A stretch of DNA of 37,047 nt from Candidatus Stahliibacteriota bacterium (GCA_030609135.1 JAUWCU010000008.1:1-37047), one strand, 5' to 3'; counted from the first letter of the stretch, positions 1-8,575 are shown. Notes: generated by a model not told the origin, from the sequence alone. Numbers and translations: made by a program.

Positions 1-33
1 TTATTACACAGGGTGAATCCTCTCCTCAGAGAG

Positions 34-141
34 GAGAGGAAAGTAACCAAATTAATACACCCTCTCCCTTTTTAAGGGAGAGGGATGGGTGAGGGTTTCC
101 TAAAATGTCTATTAAACAATGTGTCCAAGTTTCTGAGAATC
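34..141 (+). repeat. Repeat family C, copy 1
   Basis: Near-identical without indels to 15028..15135 (two mismatches seen). Confidence 0.95.
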
Positions 142-283
142 AATGAGAAAAAGAATGGGGTCAAATCTCGACCCCGATGAAATACTTGCAGATTTCACTA
201 CGATGTAATGCATTGAGTAAATTGTCGGCAAAATAATTAAAAAGGATATATTGACAACTATTAGTTAATTTATATACTGGTAT

Positions 284-520
284 ATGAGGAAAAATATGAG
301 AATATATAATTATACTGTGATTTTTGAAAAAGAAGAAGATGGTGGGTACCACGTATTTTGTCCAGCACTTCCTGGCTGTCACACACAAGGAGAGACGTTT
401 GACAAGGCAATAAAAAATATTGTAGATGCAATAAAACTTTATATTGAAAGTCTTAAGGCACACCGTGAACCAATACCTGAAGAAGACATAACTATCAAAC
501 CTCTAAGAATAACAGTTTGA
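284..520 (+). CDS. hicB: HicB-family antitoxin (start at 284 or 296)
   Basis: Translation YNYTVIFEKEEDGGYHVFCPALPGCHTQGETFDKAIKNIVDAI is typical of the HicB partial RNase H fold; overlaps HicA-like ORF. Confidence 0.92.
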   Translation: MRKNMRIYNYTVIFEKEEDGGYHVFCPALPGCHTQGETFDKAIKNIVDAIKLYIESLKAHREPIPEEDITIKPLRITV

Positions 521-747
521 GTCTTAAACTACCAAGAATAAAAGCAAGAAAGTTAGTAAAAGTTGCTAAGAAGCTAGGATTTGAATTAGACCGTCAGTCT
601 GGAAGTCATGCTATATATTACCGAGAATCTGACAAAAGACGGATCGTTGTTCCAATTCATGCTGGGAAAGACCTGAAACTGAAAACTCTATATGGAATAA
701 TTAAGGATATGGATTTAAATGTTGATGAGTTCAGAAAATTGTTGTGA
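517..747 (+). CDS. hicA: HicA-family mRNA interferase toxin, TTG start overlapping hicB stop
   Basis: LPRIKARKLVKVAKKLGFELDRQSGSHAIYYRES..VVPIHAGKDLKLKTLYGIIKD; conserved GSH histidine present. Confidence 0.92.
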   Translation: MSLKLPRIKARKLVKVAKKLGFELDRQSGSHAIYYRESDKRRIVVPIHAGKDLKLKTLYGIIKDMDLNVDEFRKLL

Positions 748-896
748 AATTTTGGGGAATAATTCTAAAGAGCGGAGAAATGAGGGAATGGGGTTAAACC
801 TTTCCTAATAATCCCCGTACGATTGATATCTTACGGGGCAGGCGGAGAATGAGTGAAACGGAGAAATGACTGCTTCGCAGATGAAAAAAGGTAGTC

Positions 897-924
897 TTGA
901 CATTTTTTATTGAGCTTGTATAAT
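897..924 (+). promoter_or_regulatory. Consensus promoter TTGACA-16-TATAAT upstream of beta-helix gene
   Basis: TTGACA 897-902, TATAAT 919-924. Confidence 0.75.
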
Positions 925-1003
925 ATTACATAGATTAAAAAACTGGCGGCAAATGGAGTTTTAAGGGTCGAGCGAAGTCTTTGAATTATCCCGGCAAATT
1001 GGG

Positions 1004-2905
1004 ATGAAAGGGGAAAAGATGCAGGGTATAAAAGATTGTACGTCTGGACAAAGTATAATGCTGAGAAGTAGTATCAAGGTTGTAGCTATTTTGATACTTT
1101 CTATATGCTCTGCCGTGTCTGTGAGAGCTGCAACCTATTATGTATCGTTATCTGGTAATGATAATTGGCCAGGGACTTCACCTGATTCTGCCTGGCGCCA
1201 TATAGCACATGCTGGGTCATTAGTAGTTGCTGGTGATTCTGCTCTTATTGATACAGGTACTTATGTTGACGAACATGTTACAGTGATTAATTCAGGAAAT
1301 AGTGCCAGTATTATTGTATTTGAAGGATATAATGGGAAACCTGTACTTGATGGTATAGATAGAACAGGTACCGGAATAGATATCGTTTCAAAGAATTATA
1401 TTGTATTAAAAGATCTAAGAATAGTTAATTATAGGAGAGGAATCAATTTCCACTATGCCGAACATGGAGTTGCGGAAAATCTCATTGTAGACGGCATGGG
1501 AGAAGACGATGGAAATTGTATAGCGTTAAGGGGAGCTCGTTTTTGCGAAGCCAGGAATTGTACCCTAACCGATGGAACCCACATGAATTTTTATCTTTGG
1601 TCAGCTAAGAATTGTCTAATTGAGAACTGCATATTAAACTCTATTGATACAGCACATGGAGCGGTAGATTATCATATCTATATGGAGGAGTCGGATAGCA
1701 ATACAATCAGAAACTGCATTGCAAGAAATTTTCATCCCCACATTGATATTCATGCTGGGCATGCCATCGCTTTGAAGTTTGATTGCGACCATAATTTAAT
1801 AATCGGATGCAAGGCATACGATGTGGGTGAGTTTTTTGTTGCTGCTCATTATAGCCACCATAATGAATTCAGAGAGTGTATTGGATTTGATGAAGGTGGA
1901 TATCACAGTCTACATTGGAATTTTGGATTAGTCGCAAGAGATGGGGCTTATGATAATAAGTTCATCAACTGCAGAATGTTCGGAGCCACAAACGGTATTC
2001 TTATTGTTAGGACTAGCGAGAGCCCCGAGACTACCATGACGGTAAATAATACTTTCGAGAATTGCATCATATGTAGTTACGAGTATGGACATCCTTTCGC
2101 TTGGAATGAGGCATACACGATACAGATACATAATGCCAAGTATAATACAATCAAAAACTGTGTTATTGGAGGATCCCACTACCTCATGATACTTGGATCA
2201 CCGACCGTCGACGAAGGTAACGTGATTAAGAATACTATTATTGTAGATCACCCACACTATTTCTACGGCCAATCGCCCAGTTTCACTTTTTCCTACTGTG
2301 ATTTCTGGAATGTCGGTTTTACTCCTCCATCAGGAACAGGAAATATAAATACGGATCCACTGTTTGCAAACCATGACACAACAACACCTGGTGATTATCA
2401 TCTGATGAGCGAATATGGGAGATGGAATGGTTCAGCTTGGGTGAATGATGATACAACGTCTCCGTGTATTGATGCGGGCGACCCAGCAGATGATTACTCA
2501 AATGAACCTGAACCCAATGGCGATAGAATCAACATGGGTGCATATGGAAATACTGAACAGGCATCAAAATCACCAGAGCCTGGCATTGCCGAAACAAATG
2601 AAAATTTATCAGGGGTTTGTGCCCTATATCAAAACATACCTAATCCATTCTCACAGATGACAACTATCAAATTCCAAATCCCAGAAGGAGTAGATAGTAA
2701 ACAGAAGTCAGTAGTCAGTATAAAAATTTATGATGCAAACGGAAGATTAGTACGACAATGGGACTATCCAACTATAAGACTATCTAAACGGATTTCCTGG
2801 GGCGGAAGGGATGATAAAGGCAGGATGCTTCCATCTGGTGCGTATTTTTGCAGGCTCGAGGCAGGTGACTTCAGGGACATAAAAAAGCTCTTAATTTTGA
2901 GGTAG
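1004..2905 (+). CDS. Secreted right-handed parallel beta-helix protein with C-terminal sorting/FlgD-Ig-like domain (alternative starts 1019, 1061)
   Basis: Signal peptide VVAILILSICSAVSVRA; repeated N-x-I-x-N-C beta-helix coils; C-term YQNIPNPFSQMTTIKFQIP...VSIKIYDANGRLVRQW...GRMLPSGAYFCRLEAGDFRDIKKLLILR. Confidence 0.85.
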   Translation: MKGEKMQGIKDCTSGQSIMLRSSIKVVAILILSICSAVSVRAATYYVSLSGNDNWPGTSPDSAWRHIAHAGSLVVAGDSALIDTGTYVDEHVTVINSGNSASIIVFEGYNGKPVLDGIDRTGTGIDIVSKNYIVLKDLRIVNYRRGINFHYAEHGVAENLIVDGMGEDDGNCIALRGARFCEARNCTLTDGTHMNFYLWSAKNCLIENCILNSIDTAHGAVDYHIYMEESDSNTIRNCIARNFHPHIDIHAGHAIALKFDCDHNLIIGCKAYDVGEFFVAAHYSHHNEFRECIGFDEGGYHSLHWNFGLVARDGAYDNKFINCRMFGATNGILIVRTSESPETTMTVNNTFENCIICSYEYGHPFAWNEAYTIQIHNAKYNTIKNCVIGGSHYLMILGSPTVDEGNVIKNTIIVDHPHYFYGQSPSFTFSYCDFWNVGFTPPSGTGNINTDPLFANHDTTTPGDYHLMSEYGRWNGSAWVNDDTTSPCIDAGDPADDYSNEPEPNGDRINMGAYGNTEQASKSPEPGIAETNENLSGVCALYQNIPNPFSQMTTIKFQIPEGVDSKQKSVVSIKIYDANGRLVRQWDYPTIRLSKRISWGGRDDKGRMLPSGAYFCRLEAGDFRDIKKLLILR

Positions 2906-3268
2906 GTCTTATGGAGGCTATATGATTCAAGTGTTTTTAATCGCAAATTGCACATTTCACCCCGTACGCTGACGCTATCCCGTCACCGAGGTAACGAGGA
3001 CAGGCGAGGGCATCTCGAAAACTCGATATCTTCGACAGGTGGAGAATCGGTTGCTTCGCAGGTGAAAAAATTGCAGCTAATACATACTAGGAACCAAAAA
3101 TGAAACTAACAAAAAGAAAATCCCGCTCGGTTTCTGACAGGAACGAGGATACTGAATTTTTCGACCACAGGTATAATCTTGGTTTTACCAAATGTATCTA
3201 GAAATTCAAGGTTGTTTGAGGTGAACACCGCAGAAGTAATCGGGCAAAAGCGAAAAGCTGGAGAGTGT

Positions 3269-4531
3269 TTATTTAGTAGGATCACTTACTCTTCCTAAGA
3301 ATAATACAATACCTGTATCTTTTTGTTGAATAATAAATATAAATGGATGATCTGCACGGAAAATAGGGGTTATTTGCACTGACTCGATTCCTACAATAAC
3401 AGCAGTTGCCGCAGCTGCTTCAGTTCCCTCTTCGTTCACTTCAACAAATGCCTGATGAATTACATTCTTAATCTCAAGAGCTTTTGTGCCATCCATTCCT
3501 GAAAAGTCAGCCGCATTAAATGCAGAAGGCATGCCCATTTTCTTTAAAGTATTAACCATGAAATATTTTGTTTCAAACTTGAACTTCGGAATGTAAATAT
3601 CTACTCTTCGCTTAGTAAGCATACTCTTCCATTCTGACAATTTTTCAGGAGTGATAGATTTCTCTAAATTATCCAACTCATCTTCTTTCGGAAGAATTAT
3701 TAACATGGATAAATCCTCACCCTCATAAGGCATATCAAGTATTTGAATTTCATCAGTCTCAGCATAATTAAATTCTGCATCGTCACCAGTTAATCTCATC
3801 ATAGGGACCTTTACAGTTTGTCCAGAACCTGTTGTAAAATCTTCATCTCGAGTATCCTTTTTATCAAATTGTTTAACCCACATTCCTTTGAAATAGATAG
3901 CATTCGTTAAAACTAATCTGGTATAGGCATCAAGAGCTCCTTTTGGAATCAAATCTTTGATTTTCTTATTGGTCTGTTCTTCTACCCAATTATTAATTAA
4001 TAACCTTGATTTTTCTCGCTCCTGAGAATCTATGAAATTAACATTAGTTACTTTCCCGCCGTAATATTTTTCAATAGTATTTTTATATTTTTCTAAAAAC
4101 TGATAGTCTCTTTGCGCCCATAAAGCATTTGCCGTCGAAAGTTTATATTTTTTGTCTTTTTTGTTTATTTCATTTATTATTTTTGCAAAATTTGGTCTTC
4201 GTAGATTTGCATAATCGGGGATATGGAGAACTGACTGCATCTCTTTTGCGGTTTGCCCTCTTGCACCCTCATAAGTCATGGTTAAGGCAACCGAGATGCT
4301 ATAAGGAGAAAAGAAAATATTTTCATCTTTATTGTCTTCTTTAAATTGTGAATAAAGATCAAAAGCGAATTGATTATTAGAATTTACAACTGCCTTAACT
4401 CCTTCTGAAGTTGATCCACTATCATCTACTCGAACTCCTTCGGCTCTCAAAGAATCAGTGCAGCCGAGAAGATTAAGGATAAGAAAGGACAAACCGACGA
4501 TGCTTAAAAGGTGGTGATTAAGAGTCTTCAT
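3269..4531 (-). CDS. Serpin (serine protease inhibitor) with lipoprotein signal peptide
   Basis: Start at 4531 (AGGAGG just upstream, MKTLNHH); lipobox LNLLGC; serpin motifs NAIYFKGMW, MLIILPKE; RCL hinge EEGTEAAAATAV. Confidence 0.93.
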   Translation of the reverse strand: MKTLNHHLLSIVGLSFLILNLLGCTDSLRAEGVRVDDSGSTSEGVKAVVNSNNQFAFDLYSQFKEDNKDENIFFSPYSISVALTMTYEGARGQTAKEMQSVLHIPDYANLRRPNFAKIINEINKKDKKYKLSTANALWAQRDYQFLEKYKNTIEKYYGGKVTNVNFIDSQEREKSRLLINNWVEEQTNKKIKDLIPKGALDAYTRLVLTNAIYFKGMWVKQFDKKDTRDEDFTTGSGQTVKVPMMRLTGDDAEFNYAETDEIQILDMPYEGEDLSMLIILPKEDELDNLEKSITPEKLSEWKSMLTKRRVDIYIPKFKFETKYFMVNTLKKMGMPSAFNAADFSGMDGTKALEIKNVIHQAFVEVNEEGTEAAAATAVIVGIESVQITPIFRADHPFIFIIQQKDTGIVLFLGRVSDPTK

Positions 4532-4625
4532 AACAACCTCCTTTACATAATTATACACACAATGATGAATTTTATTCCAAAAAGAAAGAGTCAAAAGTTC
4601 CACATACTATCGTTTAGTATTTCAT

Positions 4626-4653
4626 ATAATAATAAGTTATGTCTCTATGTCAA
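4626..4653 (-). promoter_or_regulatory. Putative serpin promoter TTGACA-16-TATTAT
   Basis: Minus strand TTGACA 4653-4648, TATTAT 4631-4626. Confidence 0.6.
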
Positions 4654-4860
4654 GAAGTATAATGAAAAGATCTATTGATCTGATCTATTGGGGTCAAATC
4701 TCTACATTCTACATATTTGCAGAGCATCACCGATGACCTGCCACCTATCATCATGATTATACAGTGTATAACTCGTTTATAAATCTTTCGTTCTTTTCAA
4801 ATCGACTCCCTCTTGATTAATTGATTTTTTCTCTTATAATATAGAAGAGGTATAGGTATC

Positions 4861-5592
4861 ATGATTCTCTTAATAGAGCCAGATAAAGCCATAAGAAAAA
4901 AACTTTGTGATCTTCTCAGCAGAGAAAGGATAATTGGAGTTGATTCTGCCCAGCAAACCCTTGAAATGATATTAAAGTTCAAGAATAACTTAAATGTAAT
5001 AATAGCAAATATTCGTCTGTTTCGTAAAGCCATTTCACGTGATATTATCTCCCAATTGTGCCAGAAACTAGCCATTGAAACACCATCGATAGTGGGATTT
5101 TATAAAAGGAATGATAGAAAGTTCAAGAAAGAATTTGAAAAAAGCCATAAACAATATAAACTCATTGAGTATAATGAGAAAGACCCTAGTTTTCCAGACC
5201 AATATATTCAGTTAATAAAAGAGGTATATCCTGAGTTGAATGCTGATATTGAAAAGGCAAGAGAGGTCTGGTCGAAACAAGAGCAGAATGAAGAGTTGGT
5301 TGATCTACACAAATGGATTGAAGAAGAAGGTCTTTACATAGAAGAAGAAAAGGAGATATTCATAGAAGATCTAAAAGAAAAAGCAAAGAAAGAAAGAAGA
5401 AAAAAGGAGGAGTTAGAAGAAAAGATAGCAGACATAGAGGAATTAGGATTATTAGTAGAAGAATCAGAAAAAGAATCGAAAACAGGACAAAGAAGAGATG
5501 AAGGGGAAGATTATAAAAAGATGTATTTTGAGCTTAAGAAAAAATACGATGAGCTTTTGAAATATATGAAAGAATTGACGGAATTTGTTTAA
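4861..5592 (+). CDS. Pseudo-receiver domain protein with charged C-terminal coiled coil
   Basis: N-term ILLIEPDKAIRKKLCDLL resembles receiver beta1/alpha1; beta3 NVIIANIRLF has N where the phosphoacceptor D is expected; Glu/Lys-rich tail. Confidence 0.6.
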   Translation: MILLIEPDKAIRKKLCDLLSRERIIGVDSAQQTLEMILKFKNNLNVIIANIRLFRKAISRDIISQLCQKLAIETPSIVGFYKRNDRKFKKEFEKSHKQYKLIEYNEKDPSFPDQYIQLIKEVYPELNADIEKAREVWSKQEQNEELVDLHKWIEEEGLYIEEEKEIFIEDLKEKAKKERRKKEELEEKIADIEELGLLVEESEKESKTGQRRDEGEDYKKMYFELKKKYDELLKYMKELTEFV

Positions 5593-5658
5593 ACCATAAT
5601 GAAAAGGCAAGATATGAGATGGAATGGGGTCAAATCTCAACAGGGTAACCGAGAATAA

Positions 5659-5754
5659 GGAGTAGGGCGTTTACGCCCGTCAAAAACTGCCGAAATTTCA
5701 TGAAATTTAACGAGCCTAAAGGCTCTACTCCCATAAATTTCGGCATTCTTGGTC
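5659..5754. repeat. Interlaced intergenic palindrome related to folC insertion 2
   Basis: GGAGTAGGGCGTTTACGCCCGT...ACGAGCCTAAAGGCTCTACTCCC and GCCGAAATTT...AAATTTCGGC. Confidence 0.8.
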
Positions 5755-5997
5755 AGCCTGTCAACATTCAACATATTTGCAGGGCGTTACCTTTTCTAAG
5801 AAATGGAGAATCGGTTGCTTCGTAGATGATTACAGTGATGAAAAAATCGCAGCGGTTTCTAATTAAAAAAACCAGCCGAGACTTTAGATTATGTTGAATG
5901 TCAAGCTGCAAGGAGATGACCTGCCACCTATCAGAATAAATATCAGGTGATTGAATGTTAAAGAAACACAGAATGGGGAAGGTATCAGGGAATAATT

Positions 5998-6378
5998 GTG
6001 GATATAATTGATATAATCGGCCTATTGCTTCTGCTGGCATCAATTGTTCTTTTATTTATATCCGTTATTCATTTATTCAAGAAGAGATTTAGAAACGCTG
6101 GCAAATATTTTTTATACTTCCTATTGTGCCTGATCTATAGGATGATGATATGTAGTGATATTCGTATACTGTTTATATTGAAATGGGCACTATTTGTTTT
6201 GAGTGTAGTATTAACTCTCGTTCTTGTGGTAATAGCTTTTAAAAAGAGAAATGAAAAAGTGTGTGGCGAGCTATTTATTTTTAAAATATGTTTGCCTTAT
6301 CCATTAATGATTGGGGTAGTTGTTGCAGGTATTATTTGTTTGATTATTTTTTTTATATTCTTTGAAGTGGTGGATTAG
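5998..6378 (+). CDS. Small integral membrane protein, GTG start
   Basis: Four hydrophobic segments in 126 aa; no recognised family. Confidence 0.55.
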   Translation: MDIIDIIGLLLLLASIVLLFISVIHLFKKRFRNAGKYFLYFLLCLIYRMMICSDIRILFILKWALFVLSVVLTLVLVVIAFKKRNEKVCGELFIFKICLPYPLMIGVVVAGIICLIIFFIFFEVVD

Positions 6379-6552
6379 AAACAAAGATTTGGGGTCAAAT
6401 CCCCATTATACATGATAACGGGGCAGGCGGAGACTTGGTGAAACGGAGATGGGGAGAAATGACTGCTTCGCAGGTGATTACGGAGCATCTGCCAAACAAG
6501 ATGAGGGGTACTCAATTTTACAGCCAAATCAAAGATTTAGATAATATTGGTA

Positions 6553-6580
6553 TTGACATCAGTACAAAATTCTGGATAAT
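6553..6580 (+). promoter_or_regulatory. Putative promoter TTGACA-16-GATAAT for propeller gene
   Basis: TTGACA 6553-6558, GATAAT 6575-6580, ATG 6599. Confidence 0.6.
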
Positions 6581-6598
6581 TAATACAAAGGCGGGAAT

Positions 6599-7918
6599 AT
6601 GACTAAGTTCATTCAAAAAATGATTTGCCACACTTTTCTTATAGGTACAATGCTACTTGCCAGTTTTCTCTGGGCGCAGGAGATACCCCTTACCAGTGAT
6701 TTCTATGATCATTATGATCCAGAGTGGTCACCTGATGGAGGTGAAATTGCTTATGACAAGCAGGATGGAACTGGCTTTCGGCAGATCTATAAAGTGGCAT
6801 CAGGTGGAGGAGCTGAAATACCCCTGACCAGTGATAGCTATCACCATGTCACTGCGGAGTGGGCATTTAGCGGCAGTGAAATTGCATATACAAAATGGAA
6901 TGCAACGGGATTTTCCCAGGTTTACAAAATTCAATCAAGTGGCGGAGCAGAGACACCTCTGACCAGTGATTCATATGATCACTTTGATCCCCAATGGTCA
7001 CCTGATGATGTTGAAATTGTATATATGAAATTGTTTGCTGGTTTCAGACAGATTTATACTGTGCCCTCGGCAGGAGGTTCTGAATTTGTTCTGACCAGTG
7101 ATAGTTATGATCATTGGTATCCAGAGTGGTCACCTGATGGAAGTGATATTGTTTATGACAAGCAGGATGGAACTGGCTTTCGACAAATCTATAAGATTTC
7201 ATCGAGCGGAGGAACTGAATTGCCACTCACCAATGATACATATGATCACCGGTATGCTCAGTGGTCACCTAATGGAAACGAAATCGCATATCAGAAAGAC
7301 ATAGCGGGTTTCTGGCAGATTTACAAAATTGCATCAACCGGAGGGACAGAGACACCTTTGACCAATGACACATATGATCATAGGTATGCTCAGTGGTCAC
7401 CTGACGGCAGTGAAATCGTTTATCAAAAGCAGGATATAACGGGTTTTGACCAGATTTACAAGGTGTCATCAGGAGGTGGAACAGAAATACCTCTAACAAG
7501 TGATTTCTATGATCACATATACCCTCAGTGGTCACCTGATGGTAGTGAAATTGTTTATATGAAATACGACGGTACAACATTCTGGCAGATTTACAAAGTT
7601 TCTTCCACCGGTATTACTGAAACATTATCCTCTTTACCTGAGTTCTTCAGATTTACTATTAAACCATCCATAAACCTATCAGGAAAAGTGAACATCAATT
7701 ACGTTGTAACCAGAAAAACGCGAATCTCTTTATATATCTACGACATTACTGGTAGTGTAGTAAGAGAACTGGTAAAGAACAAAGTAGAACCAGGTAGTTA
7801 TTGTATTACATGGAACGGCACAGATGCCTATGGTAGAAGAGCCCCCGAAGGAATCTATTTTTGTCGGCTGAATGGAGACAACTTTTCTGCTACAAAGAAG
7901 ATGGTATTGCTAAAATAG
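6599..7918 (+). CDS. Secreted TolB/PD40-type seven-repeat beta-propeller with C-terminal sorting/FlgD-Ig-like domain
   Basis: Seven ~43-45 aa repeats (IPLTSDxYDHxxPxWSPDGxEIxYxKQDGTGFxQIYKVxSGGG); C-term RISLYIYDITGSVVRELV...GTDAYGRRAPEGIYFCRL..KKMVLLK. Confidence 0.87.
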   Translation: MTKFIQKMICHTFLIGTMLLASFLWAQEIPLTSDFYDHYDPEWSPDGGEIAYDKQDGTGFRQIYKVASGGGAEIPLTSDSYHHVTAEWAFSGSEIAYTKWNATGFSQVYKIQSSGGAETPLTSDSYDHFDPQWSPDDVEIVYMKLFAGFRQIYTVPSAGGSEFVLTSDSYDHWYPEWSPDGSDIVYDKQDGTGFRQIYKISSSGGTELPLTNDTYDHRYAQWSPNGNEIAYQKDIAGFWQIYKIASTGGTETPLTNDTYDHRYAQWSPDGSEIVYQKQDITGFDQIYKVSSGGGTEIPLTSDFYDHIYPQWSPDGSEIVYMKYDGTTFWQIYKVSSTGITETLSSLPEFFRFTIKPSINLSGKVNINYVVTRKTRISLYIYDITGSVVRELVKNKVEPGSYCITWNGTDAYGRRAPEGIYFCRLNGDNFSATKKMVLLK

Positions 7919-8000
7919 AAATCTGTTATTATTGAAAGATATGGGGTCACCTTTCTAAGAAAGGGAGAAACGGAGACACGAGGATACAGAAAGAGGAAAG

Positions 8001-8459
8001 ATGGGTAGTCATATACTGAAATTGACAATCGATCTTATCCCTAAATCTTGTTGGAATGCTAATATTCGTGAGCACATGGCTAAGTCCAATTGGAATAAGC
8101 TACAGAAAGAAGTTCTAAAAAAAGCGAATAACACCTGCGAAATTTGTGGTAGCAATAAAAAAGTCGGTTGCCATGAAGTTTGGCAATACGATGATAAACA
8201 ACGTACTCAGAAACTTAAAGGATTTAAAGCAATTTGTCGTATGTGCCGCTATGTCGAGCACTTTGAAATGTCGCAGGTTCTTGCTCTGAAGGGATATCTT
8301 AATTTGAATGAAATAATAAAGCATTTTTGTGAGGTTAATAGTGTTTCGTGGGATGAATTTAATAAGCATAAAGAAAAAGTATTTGCTAAATGGAAAGAGC
8401 GATCTGGGGATAAATGGAAAACTGACTTCGGCAAGTGGAGTGAATTTATTACTGAATGA
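8001..8459 (+). CDS. HNH-like zinc-binding protein, variant motif
   Basis: CEICGSNKKVGCHEVWQYDDKQRTQKLKGFKAICRMCRYVEH: two CxxC pairs plus CHEVW; good SD (gaggaaag). Confidence 0.6.
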   Translation: MGSHILKLTIDLIPKSCWNANIREHMAKSNWNKLQKEVLKKANNTCEICGSNKKVGCHEVWQYDDKQRTQKLKGFKAICRMCRYVEHFEMSQVLALKGYLNLNEIIKHFCEVNSVSWDEFNKHKEKVFAKWKERSGDKWKTDFGKWSEFITE

Positions 8460-8465
8460 ACAAGT

Positions 8466-8575
8466 GGGGTCAAATCCCCATTATACACGATAACGAGGGC
8501 AGGCAATAACGACAGATGATAGTCCGTTATATCGTAAATAACGAGACCAGGGATACTGGATACTAGTGGAAAAAA
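8466..8575 (+). repeat. Repeat family A copy 1
   Basis: ATTATACACGATAACGAGGGCAGGCAATAACGACAGATGATAGTCCGTTATATCGTAAATAACGAGACCAGGGATACTGGATACTAGTGG. Confidence 0.95.

Noticed and set aside
8001-8459. HNH gene as part of a restriction/defence system
   Set aside because: No methyltransferase, helicase or other defence partner adjacent; HicBA is 7 kb away and separated by unrelated genes.
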